The translations under genes were made by a program, and so were the position numbers. A DNA stretch of 64,000 bases from Lachnospiraceae bacterium. GTDB taxonomy: Bacteria; Bacillota_A; Clostridia; Lachnospirales; Lachnospiraceae. Location: assembly GCA_028694115.1 (NCBI GenBank), contig JAQUUB010000010.1, positions 1-64,000 on the forward strand, written 5' to 3'. Below the pieces are notes generated by a model. That model did not search any database. It saw nothing but the letters and a program-made list of their open reading frames with translations, and had not been told where the DNA came from. Positions 35,404 to 44,713 of the stretch are shown piece after piece. Within the stretch, counting starts at the first letter, position 1, and every line of letters begins with the position of its first letter.

Positions 35404-38400
35404 CTATTTCGCTACACCAATCGTAACATTTTCACCATTTACATTCCACTCTTTGCTAATTCCTGCAGTTTCTCCATAAATGATAGCATCTGCCAAAACT
35501 TTATCCGAAATGGATTTTTCATTTGCTTTTATAATATTAGCGATTTTATCATTCCCATTTACATATACCTTAATATGATCCATTACTTCAAAATCAGCAT
35601 CTTTACGCATTGTCTGTATCTTGCTGATTACTTCAAACACAAATCCCTCTTCAATTAATTCTTCTGTTAAATTCGTATCAAGAACCACTGTAATGTTATG
35701 ATCCTCTTCCGACATATAACCTTCTTTCTGGCTCATGGTAATCAACAAATCTTCCTCTGCTAAGGATACTTCTGTACCATCTACGTCAAATTTGATCGCC
35801 CCACTTGCTTTTAAATCATCCATTGCTGTATTGCCGTCTAAGGAAGCTAGTGTTTTCTGAATTCCGCCTAACTGCTTTCCATATTTAGGTCCAACCGTTT
35901 TCAATTGTGGTTTAAAGGTGTAAGTCGTAAATTCTCTAATGTCATCTGTGAAGTTTACCGCTCTAACATTTAGTTCCTCTTCAATAATTTCAATATAAAA
36001 TTCTGATAAATCACTATCTGCCTTTACAAACATCTGGCCAATTGGCTGTCTGTTTTTGATATTTGCAGAATTTCTACAAGCACGTCCCATAACAACAATT
36101 TCTAAGACTTCTTCCATATCTTCTTCTAATTTTTTGTCAATAAATGCTTCTTTCGCAACTGGGAAATCGCATAAATGAACACTTTCCGTTGCATTCTTAT
36201 CAACACTTCTTACTAAATTCTGATAAATATCTTCTGTCATAAATGGGATCATTGGAGCTGCTAATTTTGAAACAGTTACTAATGCAGTATATAAAGTCAT
36301 ATATGCATTAATTTTGTCCTGCTCCATTCCTTTTGCCCAGAAACGTTCACGACTTCTTCTAACATACCAATTACTCATATCATCTACAAAATCCTGAAGT
36401 GCTCTGGCAGCCTCTGGTATTTTGTAATTCTCTAAGTCCGTATCAACTTCTTTAATTAACGTATTTAATTTGGACAATAACCATTTATCCATAACTGCTA
36501 ATTTATCATATTCTAATGAATACTTGGTCGCATCAAACTGGTCAATATTGGCATAAAGTACAAAGAATGCATAGGTATTCCACAAGGTACCCATGAATTT
36601 TCTCTGTCCCTCCTGCACGGCTTTTCCATGAAAACGATTGGGTAACCAGGGTGCTGAATTCACATAGAAATACCAACGGATTGCATCTGCTCCATATTGA
36701 TTTAATGCGTCAAATGGATCTACTGCATTTCCTTTACTCTTACTCATTTTCTGTCCATTTTCATCTTGAACATGTCCTAAAACAATTACATTCTCATAAG
36801 GCGCTTTGTTAAATAACAATGTAGATTCTGCCAATAAGGAATAGAACCATCCACGTGTCTGGTCTACTGCCTCTGAAATAAACTGTGCTGGGAATTGCTG
36901 CTCAAAAAGCTCTTTATTCTCAAAAGGATAGTGATGCTGTGCGAATGGCATTGCTCCTGAATCAAACCAGCAGTCAATTACTTCTGGAACACGTTTCATC
37001 TGCTTTCCACATTTTTCACAAGTAATTGTAATCTCATCAATATATGGTCTATGAAGCTCTACCGTCTTCGCATCCTCATTGCCGCTCATTTTTGCTAATT
37101 CCTCACGGCTTCCAATTGAATGCATGTGTCCACATTCACATTCCCAGACATTTAATGGAGTACCCCAATAACGGTTTCTGGAAATTCCCCAATCCTGTAT
37201 ATTTTCCAGCCAATCACCAAAACGTCCTTTACCAATTGATTCTGGAATCCAATTGATTGTATTGTTATTTCTGATTAAATCCTCTTTTACCGCAGTCATT
37301 TTTATGAACCAGGATTCTCTTGCATAGTAAATAAGTGGGGTATCACATCTCCAACAATGTGGATAGCTGTGCTCAAATTTGGGTGCAGAGAATAATAGCC
37401 CCTTCTTCTCAAGGTCCGTTAATACTAATTTATCTGCATCCTTACAAAAAACCCCTGCATAATCCGTTTCTTCTGTCATATTACCTTTTCCATCAACTAA
37501 TTGTACAAAAGGTAATTCATAAATACGTCCTACCTGTGCATCGTCCTCACCAAATGCTGGTGCAATATGGACAACACCTGTACCATCTGTTAAGGTAACA
37601 TATGTGTCACATGTTACATAATAAGCTTTCTTATGCTGTTTTTCACATAAATCCTTAGCGCAATCAAATAAAGGCTCGTATTCTTTATATTCTAAATCTT
37701 TACCAGTATACTTCTCTAAAATTGTAAATGGTGATGTTGGCTGATCTCCTCCGAGTACGGAATCTGTTAAAGCCTCTGCCATATAATACGTATAATCATC
37801 CGCTGTCTTTACCTTCACGTAGGTCTCTTTTGGATTTACACAAAGTGCAACGTTTGAAGGAAGCGTCCATGGAGTCGTTGTCCATGCAAGAATATAGGCA
37901 TCTTCTCCCTTTACTTTAAATCTGGCAACCGCGGAACGTTCTTTTACATCTTTATATCCTTGGGCTACCTCATGAGAGGATAGTGGAGTACCACAACGAG
38001 GACAGTAAGGAACGATTTTAAAGCCTTTATAAAGTAACTCTTTATTCCAGATTTGTTTTAAAGCCCACCATTCTGACTCAATAAAGTCATCATGATAAGT
38101 TACATAAGGATCATCCATATCTGCCCAGAATCCAACCGTACCAGAAAAATCCTCCCACATTCCTTTATATTTCCAAACACTTTCCTTACATTTTGTAATA
38201 AAAGGATCTAATCCGTATTCCTCAATCTGTTCTTTTCCATCAAGTCCTAATAATTTCTCAACTTCTAACTCAACAGGAAGACCATGGGTATCCCATCCAG
38301 CTTTTCTAGGAACCATATATCCTTTCATGGTACGGTATCTTGGTATCATATCTTTAATAACACGTGTTAACACATGTCCGATATGAGGCTTTCCATTTGC

Positions 38401-38547
38401 CGTTGGAGGTCCATCATAAAATGTATAGGTTTCTCCTTCTTTTCGGCTATCCATACTTTTCTTAAAAATATCTTCGTCTTTCCAGAATTGCTCTACCTTT
38501 TTTTCTCTTTCTACAAAATTCAAATTAGTTTCTACTTTTTCGTACAT
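35404..38547 (-). CDS. ileS: Isoleucyl-tRNA synthetase, type II (IleS2-like)
   Basis: 1047 residues. Class I signatures: PHIGHVLTRVIKDMIPRY (HIGH) and KMSKSKGNAVDP (KMSKS); the CP1 editing domain lies at about 190-390. The start, LNFVEREKKVEQFWKDEDIF, and GWDTHGLPVELEVEK match the eukaryote-like type II enzymes, which as a class tend to be mupirocin-tolerant, rather than type I. The ATG at 38547 follows GAAAGGAAGAAC; an in-frame ATG 60 nt upstream lies before this site. Expression is under the T-box leader at 38634-38865. Confidence 0.95.
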   Translation of the reverse strand: MYEKVETNLNFVEREKKVEQFWKDEDIFKKSMDSRKEGETYTFYDGPPTANGKPHIGHVLTRVIKDMIPRYRTMKGYMVPRKAGWDTHGLPVELEVEKLLGLDGKEQIEEYGLDPFITKCKESVWKYKGMWEDFSGTVGFWADMDDPYVTYHDDFIESEWWALKQIWNKELLYKGFKIVPYCPRCGTPLSSHEVAQGYKDVKERSAVARFKVKGEDAYILAWTTTPWTLPSNVALCVNPKETYVKVKTADDYTYYMAEALTDSVLGGDQPTSPFTILEKYTGKDLEYKEYEPLFDCAKDLCEKQHKKAYYVTCDTYVTLTDGTGVVHIAPAFGEDDAQVGRIYELPFVQLVDGKGNMTEETDYAGVFCKDADKLVLTDLEKKGLLFSAPKFEHSYPHCWRCDTPLIYYARESWFIKMTAVKEDLIRNNNTINWIPESIGKGRFGDWLENIQDWGISRNRYWGTPLNVWECECGHMHSIGSREELAKMSGNEDAKTVELHRPYIDEITITCEKCGKQMKRVPEVIDCWFDSGAMPFAQHHYPFENKELFEQQFPAQFISEAVDQTRGWFYSLLAESTLLFNKAPYENVIVLGHVQDENGQKMSKSKGNAVDPFDALNQYGADAIRWYFYVNSAPWLPNRFHGKAVQEGQRKFMGTLWNTYAFFVLYANIDQFDATKYSLEYDKLAVMDKWLLSKLNTLIKEVDTDLENYKIPEAARALQDFVDDMSNWYVRRSRERFWAKGMEQDKINAYMTLYTALVTVSKLAAPMIPFMTEDIYQNLVRSVDKNATESVHLCDFPVAKEAFIDKKLEEDMEEVLEIVVMGRACRNSANIKNRQPIGQMFVKADSDLSEFYIEIIEEELNVRAVNFTDDIREFTTYTFKPQLKTVGPKYGKQLGGIQKTLASLDGNTAMDDLKASGAIKFDVDGTEVSLAEEDLLITMSQKEGYMSEEDHNITVVLDTNLTEELIEEGFVFEVISKIQTMRKDADFEVMDHIKVYVNGNDKIANIIKANEKSISDKVLADAIIYGETAGISKEWNVNGENVTIGVAK

Positions 38548-38623
38548 TTTGTTCTTCCTTTCTTCTACTATCATTTCCACATTATTGATTATGCCAACCT
38601 TGTACAAAATAAATTATGAAAAC

Positions 38624-38658
38624 ATAATAAAAACCCCGTCCTGTAAAAGGACGAGGTT
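38624..38658 (-). terminator. T-box terminator
   Basis: Minus-strand stem AACCTCGTCCT/AGGACGGGGTT (one U-G pair) followed by TTTTTATT. It competes with the antiterminator that would include the conserved T-box bases around 38660-38680. Confidence 0.9.
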
Positions 38659-38865
38659 AAACTCTCGAAACCACCGATTACTTTGTACTATCATACACGT
38701 TCCCCGTAACGAGGGGAATTGCCGTTAAGAATTACTTTGTATTCACAGTTCACTCTTAAAACTCAGAAGTGATTTTCAATTAAATTCTACTAGCACCGGG
38801 CTCTCACCATCCCCAATTCGCTTTTGCTTTTAAAGTTAATCTACTGTCTTCGTCAACGTTTCCTA
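38634..38865 (-). promoter_or_regulatory. T-box riboswitch controlling ileS
   Basis: The minus-strand leader contains GATGGTGAGAGCCCGGTGC (stem I distal bulge), a candidate specifier ATC in GAAAATCACTTC, a central hairpin (TTCCCCTCGTTACGGGGAA), the variant T-box AATCGGTGGTTTCGAGAG, and the terminator. Uncharged tRNA-Ile should pair with both the specifier and the GGTGG bulge to prevent termination. The specifier is read by position and gene context, not by folding. Confidence 0.88.
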
Positions 38866-38875
38866 TATTTATCTC

Positions 38876-38905
38876 ATTATAATTCGTGTACTTCTTAATT
38901 GTCAA
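38876..38905 (-). promoter_or_regulatory. Promoter of the T-box/ileS transcript
   Basis: Minus-strand TTGACA (38905-38900), 18 nt, TATAAT (38881-38876), consensus at both boxes and placed immediately upstream of stem I. Confidence 0.82.
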
Positions 38906-39021
38906 GATTATAGATTGATTTCTTGTACAACTTCTCGTATGATTAGGAATGTAACAAGAATAAGTACAAATAGTTACTATTAAGATCGGTAATGAAACCG
39001 ATCTGGAAACGGAGCTTCTTT

Positions 39022-40266
39022 ATGAACGAAAAGAAACTAACCAAGTCGGAGATAAGTTGGATCCTTTATGACGTTGCAAACTCTTCTTTTATTTTGATTG
39101 TAACTGCTACCATTCCAATCTATTTTCGTAGTCTGGCATCAAACGCAGGAGTCGAAAACTATGCCACTTCCCTTTGGGGATCTGTTACCTCCATTTCTGT
39201 TCTTATTCTTGCCATATTATCTCCTATATTAGGAGCCTTAGCAGATTACCAGCATATGAAAAAGAGAATCTTCAGTGTTTTTCTCATTTTGGGTATTCTA
39301 GCTGCTGTATGCTTTACCTTTACAACGAATTGGCTTGCCTTTCTGATATTTTTTGTTTTTGCACGAATAGGATATGCTGCCTGTAACATTTTATATGATG
39401 CAATGCTCGTAGATGTAACAACCGATGACCGTATGGATAAGGTTTCCACCCACGGCTATGCATGGGGCTATATTGGAAGCTGTATTCCTTTTATTGTTGG
39501 AATTATCATTATATTTACAAAGCCTTTTGGAATCAGCACTACTGCTGCCACTCAGATATCCTTTCTTATTACCATTGTCTGGTGGATGATAATGTCGATT
39601 CCACTATTTAAAAATGTCAAACAAAACTATTTTCTTCCAAGTAGAAAAGATTTTGTATCTCATTCCTTTCAGCGTCTGGGAAATACCTTTCAAAAAATGA
39701 AAAAAGAGAAAGCTCTTTTCTATTATATTATAGGCTACTTTTTTTACATCGATGGTGTATATACCATTATTTCCATGGCGACAACCTATGGCGGTGAGGT
39801 CGGAATTAATGACACGTCCATGATACTTGCTCTTTTATTAACTCAGTTTGTGGCCTTTCCATGTGCCATCTTCAGTGGGAAGCTTGCTTCTAAGTTTGGT
39901 GCAGTTAAAATGATTAAGATTTTTATCATGATGTATATGGTAATCTGTATTTTTGGATTTCAACTTGATCAGGAATGGGAATTCTGGGTTCTTGCCATTG
40001 CCGTAGGCATGTGTCAAGGCGGAATACAAGCTCTTTCACGTTCTACTTACGGGAGAATGATACCCAAAAATGAATCTAGTGAATATTTTGGTTTTTTTGA
40101 TATTTTTGGAAAATTCGCTGATTTTTTTGGACCTTTAATCCTGGCACTCTGTTCCTTATTTTTTAAGTCATCAAAATATGGCGTTCTAGCACTTGTTTTT
40201 CTTTTCATTTTAGGATTATACTTTTTAATAAAATCGGAAAAATTATTAGATAAAGGTGCAATTTAG
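39022..40266 (+). CDS. UMF1/Atg22-family MFS transporter
   Basis: 414 residues with twelve predicted membrane spans. The opening SEISWILYDVANSSFILIV and the cytoplasmic loop after span 2, ILGALADYQHMKKR, match the UMF1 (Atg22-like, PF11700) branch, whose bacterial substrates are mostly unknown. The ATG at 39022 follows ACGGAGC; an in-frame ATG 30 nt earlier lacks a site. A small hairpin (AGATCGGT/ACCGATCT, 38983-39004) precedes the ribosome binding site. pncB starts 35 nt downstream on the same strand, so nicotinate or nicotinamide uptake is a reasonable guess but no more. Confidence 0.85.
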   Translation: MNEKKLTKSEISWILYDVANSSFILIVTATIPIYFRSLASNAGVENYATSLWGSVTSISVLILAILSPILGALADYQHMKKRIFSVFLILGILAAVCFTFTTNWLAFLIFFVFARIGYAACNILYDAMLVDVTTDDRMDKVSTHGYAWGYIGSCIPFIVGIIIIFTKPFGISTTAATQISFLITIVWWMIMSIPLFKNVKQNYFLPSRKDFVSHSFQRLGNTFQKMKKEKALFYYIIGYFFYIDGVYTIISMATTYGGEVGINDTSMILALLLTQFVAFPCAIFSGKLASKFGAVKMIKIFIMMYMVICIFGFQLDQEWEFWVLAIAVGMCQGGIQALSRSTYGRMIPKNESSEYFGFFDIFGKFADFFGPLILALCSLFFKSSKYGVLALVFLFILGLYFLIKSEKLLDKGAI

Positions 40267-40301
40267 CACGGGTGGATAATAACCACCGGAGAGGGATACA
40301 A

Positions 40302-41750
40302 ATGGATAGACAAAATCTCACATTATTAACAGATTTATATGAATTAACTATGATGCAAGGCTATTTTAAAAACAAAGCACAAAATGAAACCGTTATCTTT
40401 GATATGTTTTATCGAACCAATCCTTCGGAAAGTGGCTATGCCATTTGTGCAGGTCTGGAACAAATGATCAATTATATTAAAGAATTAAAATTTGAGCCTC
40501 AGGATATTGATTATTTAAGAACATTAAATATTTTTGAAGAAAGTTTTTTAGAATATTTAAGTGAGTTTCATTTTTCGGGAGATATTTATGCAATTCCTGA
40601 AGGAACTGTCATTTTTCCCCGTGAGCCAATCGTAAAGGTCATTGCTCCTATTATGGAGGCTCAGTTAGTAGAGACTGCAATCCTCAATATTATGAATCAC
40701 CAAAGTCTCATCGCCACCAAAACATCCCGCGTTTGCTATGCAGCAAGAGGGGACGGAATTATGGAATTTGGTCTCCGCCGTGCCCAAGGACCCGATGCTG
40801 GTACGTATGGTGCAAGAGCCGCTATGATAGGTGGATGCGTTGGAACATCAAATGTCCTTTGTGGACAGTTGTTTGATGTTCCCGTGAAAGGTACTCATGC
40901 ACATAGTTGGATTATGAGTTTTCCTGATGAATATACAGCATTTAAAAAATATGCAGACCTTTATCCACAAGCATGTATCCTTCTTGTAGATACTTATGAT
41001 TCCCTAAAATCTGGTGTTCCAAATGCCATTCGTGTCTTTACAGAAATGCGGGAGGCTGGAATTCCCCTATGCTTTTATGGAATCCGCTTAGATAGTGGTG
41101 ATCTTGCGTATCTATCAAAAAAAGCTAGGAAAATGCTAGACGCTGCTGGCTTTAAAGATGCGATTATCTCTGCTAGTAATGATCTTGATGAATACCTGAT
41201 TGATAGCTTAAAGGTGCAAGGAGCTGCTATCACCTCTTGGGGAGTTGGTACAAACCTAATCACTTCCAAAGACTGGCCAGCCTTTGGCGGAGTCTACAAA
41301 TTGTCTGCTATTCAAGGCACAAATGGGGAATTTATTCCAAAGATAAAACTATCTGAAAATACCGAAAAGATTACAAACCCTGGAAACAAAACGATTTACC
41401 GTGTATATGAAAAAGAAACCGGAAAGATTAAAGCAGATTTGATTTGTTTAGTAGGGGAAACTTTTAGTGAAGAAGAGCCACTCCTACTCTTTGACCCTGT
41501 GGAACCATGGAAAAAGACGAAGCTTCAAGCGGGGGAATTTACACTAAAGGAGATTATGGTTCCAGTATTTAAAAGTGGAAAATGTGTATACACCTCACCA
41601 AAGGTCATGGAAATCCGGGAAATTTGTCAAAGAGAACTGGATACTCTCTGGGATGAGACGCGAAGATTAATCAATCCACATTTAGTGTACGTTGATTTAT
41701 CAAAAAAATTATATGATATTAAAATAGAATTACTCGATCGTATGAGTTAA
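40302..41750 (+). CDS. pncB: Nicotinate phosphoribosyltransferase
   Basis: Converts nicotinate and PRPP, with ATP, to nicotinate mononucleotide in NAD salvage. 482 residues with LTDLYELTMMQGYF at the start, EFGLRRAQGPDAG (active site), GTHAHSWIMSF with the histidine autophosphorylated in this family, and IRLDSGDLAYLS. The ATG at 40302 follows GGAGAGGGATAC. Between the two genes is a small hairpin (GGTGG/CCACC, 40271-40287). Its stop overlaps the 3' end of the convergent MFS gene by 4 nt. Confidence 0.95.
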   Translation: MDRQNLTLLTDLYELTMMQGYFKNKAQNETVIFDMFYRTNPSESGYAICAGLEQMINYIKELKFEPQDIDYLRTLNIFEESFLEYLSEFHFSGDIYAIPEGTVIFPREPIVKVIAPIMEAQLVETAILNIMNHQSLIATKTSRVCYAARGDGIMEFGLRRAQGPDAGTYGARAAMIGGCVGTSNVLCGQLFDVPVKGTHAHSWIMSFPDEYTAFKKYADLYPQACILLVDTYDSLKSGVPNAIRVFTEMREAGIPLCFYGIRLDSGDLAYLSKKARKMLDAAGFKDAIISASNDLDEYLIDSLKVQGAAITSWGVGTNLITSKDWPAFGGVYKLSAIQGTNGEFIPKIKLSENTEKITNPGNKTIYRVYEKETGKIKADLICLVGETFSEEEPLLLFDPVEPWKKTKLQAGEFTLKEIMVPVFKSGKCVYTSPKVMEIREICQRELDTLWDETRRLINPHLVYVDLSKKLYDIKIELLDRMS

Positions 41751-42931
41751 CGTTTTCCATCACTACTAAATAATACAATGATCGTACCAATCAAGCCCGC
41801 CAAGGTTGCTATCAGTAACGTGGCGGGTATATTTATTGTATCAATTAACCAGCCGCCAAATAAACTTCCAAAGACGCTCCCCACAGTATTTGTGACCGTC
41901 ATATAAGCCTGCCCTTTTACTTTATCTCTTTCTTCTATTTTTTGGTTTACATAAAATACAGATGAGACTACAAAAAGCGCAAATCCTAAACCTTGGGCAA
42001 ACTGAGCAATATAAATCATTTCCATACTTGTAGCAGAAAATGTCAAAAAAGCTTTTAGAGTAAAAAACAATCCAGATATTTTAATAAGATTTCCTGCAGA
42101 TATCTTTTTATGGAAATAGAAAAATAAAAACATGGTGGGTAATTCGAGGATTGCAGACAATGCTCCTACTCTTCCCATTTCTGTACTTCCTGCTCCATGG
42201 AATTGCACAATTTGAAAAATGTAATTATTTAAAATATTATGGCTCGTAAAGAGAAATGTAATTCCAACAAGGAGTACCATAAACCGAGGATATGTTTTTG
42301 CAAATGATTGATGTATTGGCTTTTCCTGTATTTTTTTACGGTTTTCTGCTTTGATTTGTGCTGTTTTTGGTCGAAACGAAATAACACTTAGAAATAAAAT
42401 AATGTTGATTAGTATTGTAGCAAAAATAATCACATTCGACGAATAAACATCTGCAAGCCTCCCGATAATAAAAGATGCCACTGCATATAGCAGGGATCCC
42501 ATCCCTCTTGCAATTCCAAAATTGATTCGAATCCCTTTATTGATATAATGCATACCAATCGAATTAATCAATGGTGTTAATACTTGCAAAAAGGCGATCA
42601 TGGTACCATATAGAATTGCAATTACCAGAAATTGTTTCTTCCCAGTAATCAGTGCGCCCGCACATAGCAGAATACAGATAATAAAGAAGGAAATCGTTGC
42701 ATGAAGCCGGGGTTTCTTCGCTTTATCTACAAAATCTCCTGCCAGAGGCTGTAATAATGAAGAAATCACCCCGGCAATTGCAAATGTGATTCCAATCTGA
42801 GAATTTGTAAACTCCTTGGATAACAAATAGACACTTGCAAACCCAAAAATTGCATTAAAGCTCATCCAAAAAGTACCCTGGACCATCGCATATCTTAGTG
42901 TCATAAAAAACGAATGATTATTTTCTTGCAT
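41747..42931 (-). CDS. MFS transporter, MFS_1-like/PPP-type
   Basis: 394 residues with twelve predicted membrane spans. FAIAGVISSLLQPLAGDFVDKA and the pattern of spans resemble the LacY-like/PPP group (PF12832) rather than drug exporters. Substrate unknown. The start at 42931 has GGGAGG 12 nt upstream, a little far, but no better codon exists. It converges on pncB with a 4-nt overlap at the stop codons. The repeat copy at 42958-43055 lies upstream. Confidence 0.82.
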   Translation of the reverse strand: MQENNHSFFMTLRYAMVQGTFWMSFNAIFGFASVYLLSKEFTNSQIGITFAIAGVISSLLQPLAGDFVDKAKKPRLHATISFFIICILLCAGALITGKKQFLVIAILYGTMIAFLQVLTPLINSIGMHYINKGIRINFGIARGMGSLLYAVASFIIGRLADVYSSNVIIFATILINIILFLSVISFRPKTAQIKAENRKKIQEKPIHQSFAKTYPRFMVLLVGITFLFTSHNILNNYIFQIVQFHGAGSTEMGRVGALSAILELPTMFLFFYFHKKISAGNLIKISGLFFTLKAFLTFSATSMEMIYIAQFAQGLGFALFVVSSVFYVNQKIEERDKVKGQAYMTVTNTVGSVFGSLFGGWLIDTINIPATLLIATLAGLIGTIIVLFSSDGKR

Positions 42932-42957
42932 TACAATAATTATCCTCCCGTATATCA

Positions 42958-43055
42958 GCAAAGAAGAAGACGCTTGCGGCTTCTTCCGTGTGAGATTTAG
43001 TAATTCTTAGGAGTAGTGTTTTCACTCCTTAGAATTACTTCTCACACTTCACATT
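42958..43055 (-). repeat. Dispersed structured 3' UTR repeat, intact copy A
   Basis: Minus strand, beginning right behind the THUMP methylase stop codon: AAAATGTGAA, GTGTGAGA pairing later with TCTCACAC, enclosing a 16-bp stem AGTAATTCTAAGGAGT/ACTCCTAAGAATTACT (one mismatch), then the hairpin GAAGAAGCCGCAAGCGTCTTCTTC. Nearly identical to the copy at 59862-59962. Confidence 0.85.
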
Positions 43056-43056
43056 T

Positions 43057-44556
43057 TTATTTTAAAATAAATAAATCTGTTCCCTCTTTTTCCATGACAG
43101 GAATTTTTTCAATCACCTGAAAGCCGCTTTTGTCAGCAAGCTTGGGTATTAATTCTCTATTATGTGTATATAAAATCAGTGTGCCACCCTTACGCAATAA
43201 TGACTTGGATTTTTCAAAGAACCGGCTATAGATATCATATATAACATCTTCTCCTTTGTGCCCTGTCGCAAATGGCATATTCGTAAAAATCTCATCAAAT
43301 GCATATTCATGTGTAAATTCAAAAAAATCTTTATTAACAAAATGTATAATCTGCCCTGCGGCTTCCATATTAATATAAGCTTTCTTTATTGCTTCATTAT
43401 ATATATCGATTCCGTAGGAAGTATTCGCCTTCACTTGCATCTGTCGTTCGATTAACATGGTTCCAACACCACAAAAGGGATCTAAAACCTGTGCATCACT
43501 TACCATATATTTTTTTGCGAGTGTTACAAGAAGTGCTGCATTTACAGGTTTTATGCTAGCCGCAACGACTTCCTTTCGATAGAAAAAACGATCAAATGTT
43601 ATGGTATGCAGTTTTACTAATACATTATAATTTCCAGACTTACTTTCGATTAGTCTTAGCTCTACTTCGTAATGGTCTGTGGAATTGATTAACTGTCTCT
43701 TTGTTTGTTTTTCAATCTCACCTGCCATACTTTTTGCAAACTTTGTCTTTTTATCAAGCGCCATTTTACTCTTTAATTCTATTCGGAAGTAAAATGGTGT
43801 ATCTCCTTTATGACGTTTCTTTAAGAAATCCAAGAGCTCAGAGTTTGCAACGATTCCTGCTGATTCTTTTGCATCCATTGGAAGCGTTTGCATCCCAGGT
43901 ATGATAAAGAGTATTTCCTGATACGTTCTAATAGGTAATATTTCATCTAGCTGACTCGTCCTGATTCTAATTCCCGCTTGAAAAATCTTAGCTCTTGAAG
44001 TATCAAGATTTTCATTCTCCTGTAATTGCATCAATACGCTTTGTGCATGGGAACGATTGGTTAATAATATAATATCGGACATTTCATTTTGTCCGATAAA
44101 GCGATGTTGCTTTACTCCTTCTTTATTCAGAATCAAAGAATGTAAACATTTTTGTTCTTCACGTAAGTGTTTCTCATTCTCTGGTGTTATCTCTATCTGC
44201 AAAACCTCTTCCAATCGCTCTTTTATCATCGGCAGTAATAAATCATATTCCATATGTGACATAGCCGTCAAATATGCACTTTTCACAAACAGCTGATTTT
44301 CTGCAAGATATGCTTCCCATAAAGGTTTAAGGAAAAGTGCATCCATCTCCATATCCCCCATAAAAAGTGCACAATTCTTTCTTGTCTTCGCATCTTCTGC
44401 TTTCAACAAATGAATTACCGTATCTATATTATCGCAGTCAAAAAATTCCTCAACCTGCTCCTTTTTAAACTGGTCCTTGATCTCGACTCTAAGCTGGCTA
44501 AGGTTCGCTCTCACATTCTCGCCCTTTAAAATATCTTCAAATAGTTTTTGTATCAT
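43057..44556 (-). CDS. HEAT-like/THUMP/methyltransferase protein, probable RNA methylase
   Basis: 499 residues. The first 110 are helical and look like HEAT repeats (DAKTRKNCALFMGDMEMDAL); a middle region (about 230-330) has THUMP-like character; and the C-terminal domain is a UPF0020-type class I methylase with DPFCGVGTMLIERQM (SAM loop) and DEIFTNMPFATGHKG (NPPY position read as NMPF). This suggests N2-guanosine or related RNA methylation, but the target is unknown, and the N-terminal HEAT fusion is uncommon. No strong Shine-Dalgarno is seen. Cytoplasmic. Confidence 0.78.
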   Translation of the reverse strand: MIQKLFEDILKGENVRANLSQLRVEIKDQFKKEQVEEFFDCDNIDTVIHLLKAEDAKTRKNCALFMGDMEMDALFLKPLWEAYLAENQLFVKSAYLTAMSHMEYDLLLPMIKERLEEVLQIEITPENEKHLREEQKCLHSLILNKEGVKQHRFIGQNEMSDIILLTNRSHAQSVLMQLQENENLDTSRAKIFQAGIRIRTSQLDEILPIRTYQEILFIIPGMQTLPMDAKESAGIVANSELLDFLKKRHKGDTPFYFRIELKSKMALDKKTKFAKSMAGEIEKQTKRQLINSTDHYEVELRLIESKSGNYNVLVKLHTITFDRFFYRKEVVAASIKPVNAALLVTLAKKYMVSDAQVLDPFCGVGTMLIERQMQVKANTSYGIDIYNEAIKKAYINMEAAGQIIHFVNKDFFEFTHEYAFDEIFTNMPFATGHKGEDVIYDIYSRFFEKSKSLLRKGGTLILYTHNRELIPKLADKSGFQVIEKIPVMEKEGTDLFILK

Positions 44557-44647
44557 TTACGATTAATCTCACTTTCTAAGTGCACTATTGTTTTTATCAT
44601 AGCAAATCCTTTTCTTTTTGTATAGGTTTGAAAAAATATCTTACATT

Positions 44648-44683
44648 AAAAAAATGGGCTTAGGAACTTCTCTTCCCAAACCC
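44648..44683 (-). terminator. Terminator of spoVT
   Basis: 11-bp stem GGGTTTGGGAA/TTCCTAAGCCC with two G-U pairs, followed on the minus strand by ATTTTTTT. Confidence 0.85.
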
Positions 44684-44713
44684 AACTAAAGGATCATTTC
44701 AAATTTTCTCGTT

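Noticed and set aside
39246..40029. Short minus-strand ORFs opposite the UMF1 transporter
   Set aside because: Shadows of a membrane protein gene; no start signals and no recognisable domain.
40267..40301. NAD-type riboswitch before pncB
   Set aside because: Only a 5-bp hairpin fits in the 35-nt gap; too small for a known aptamer.
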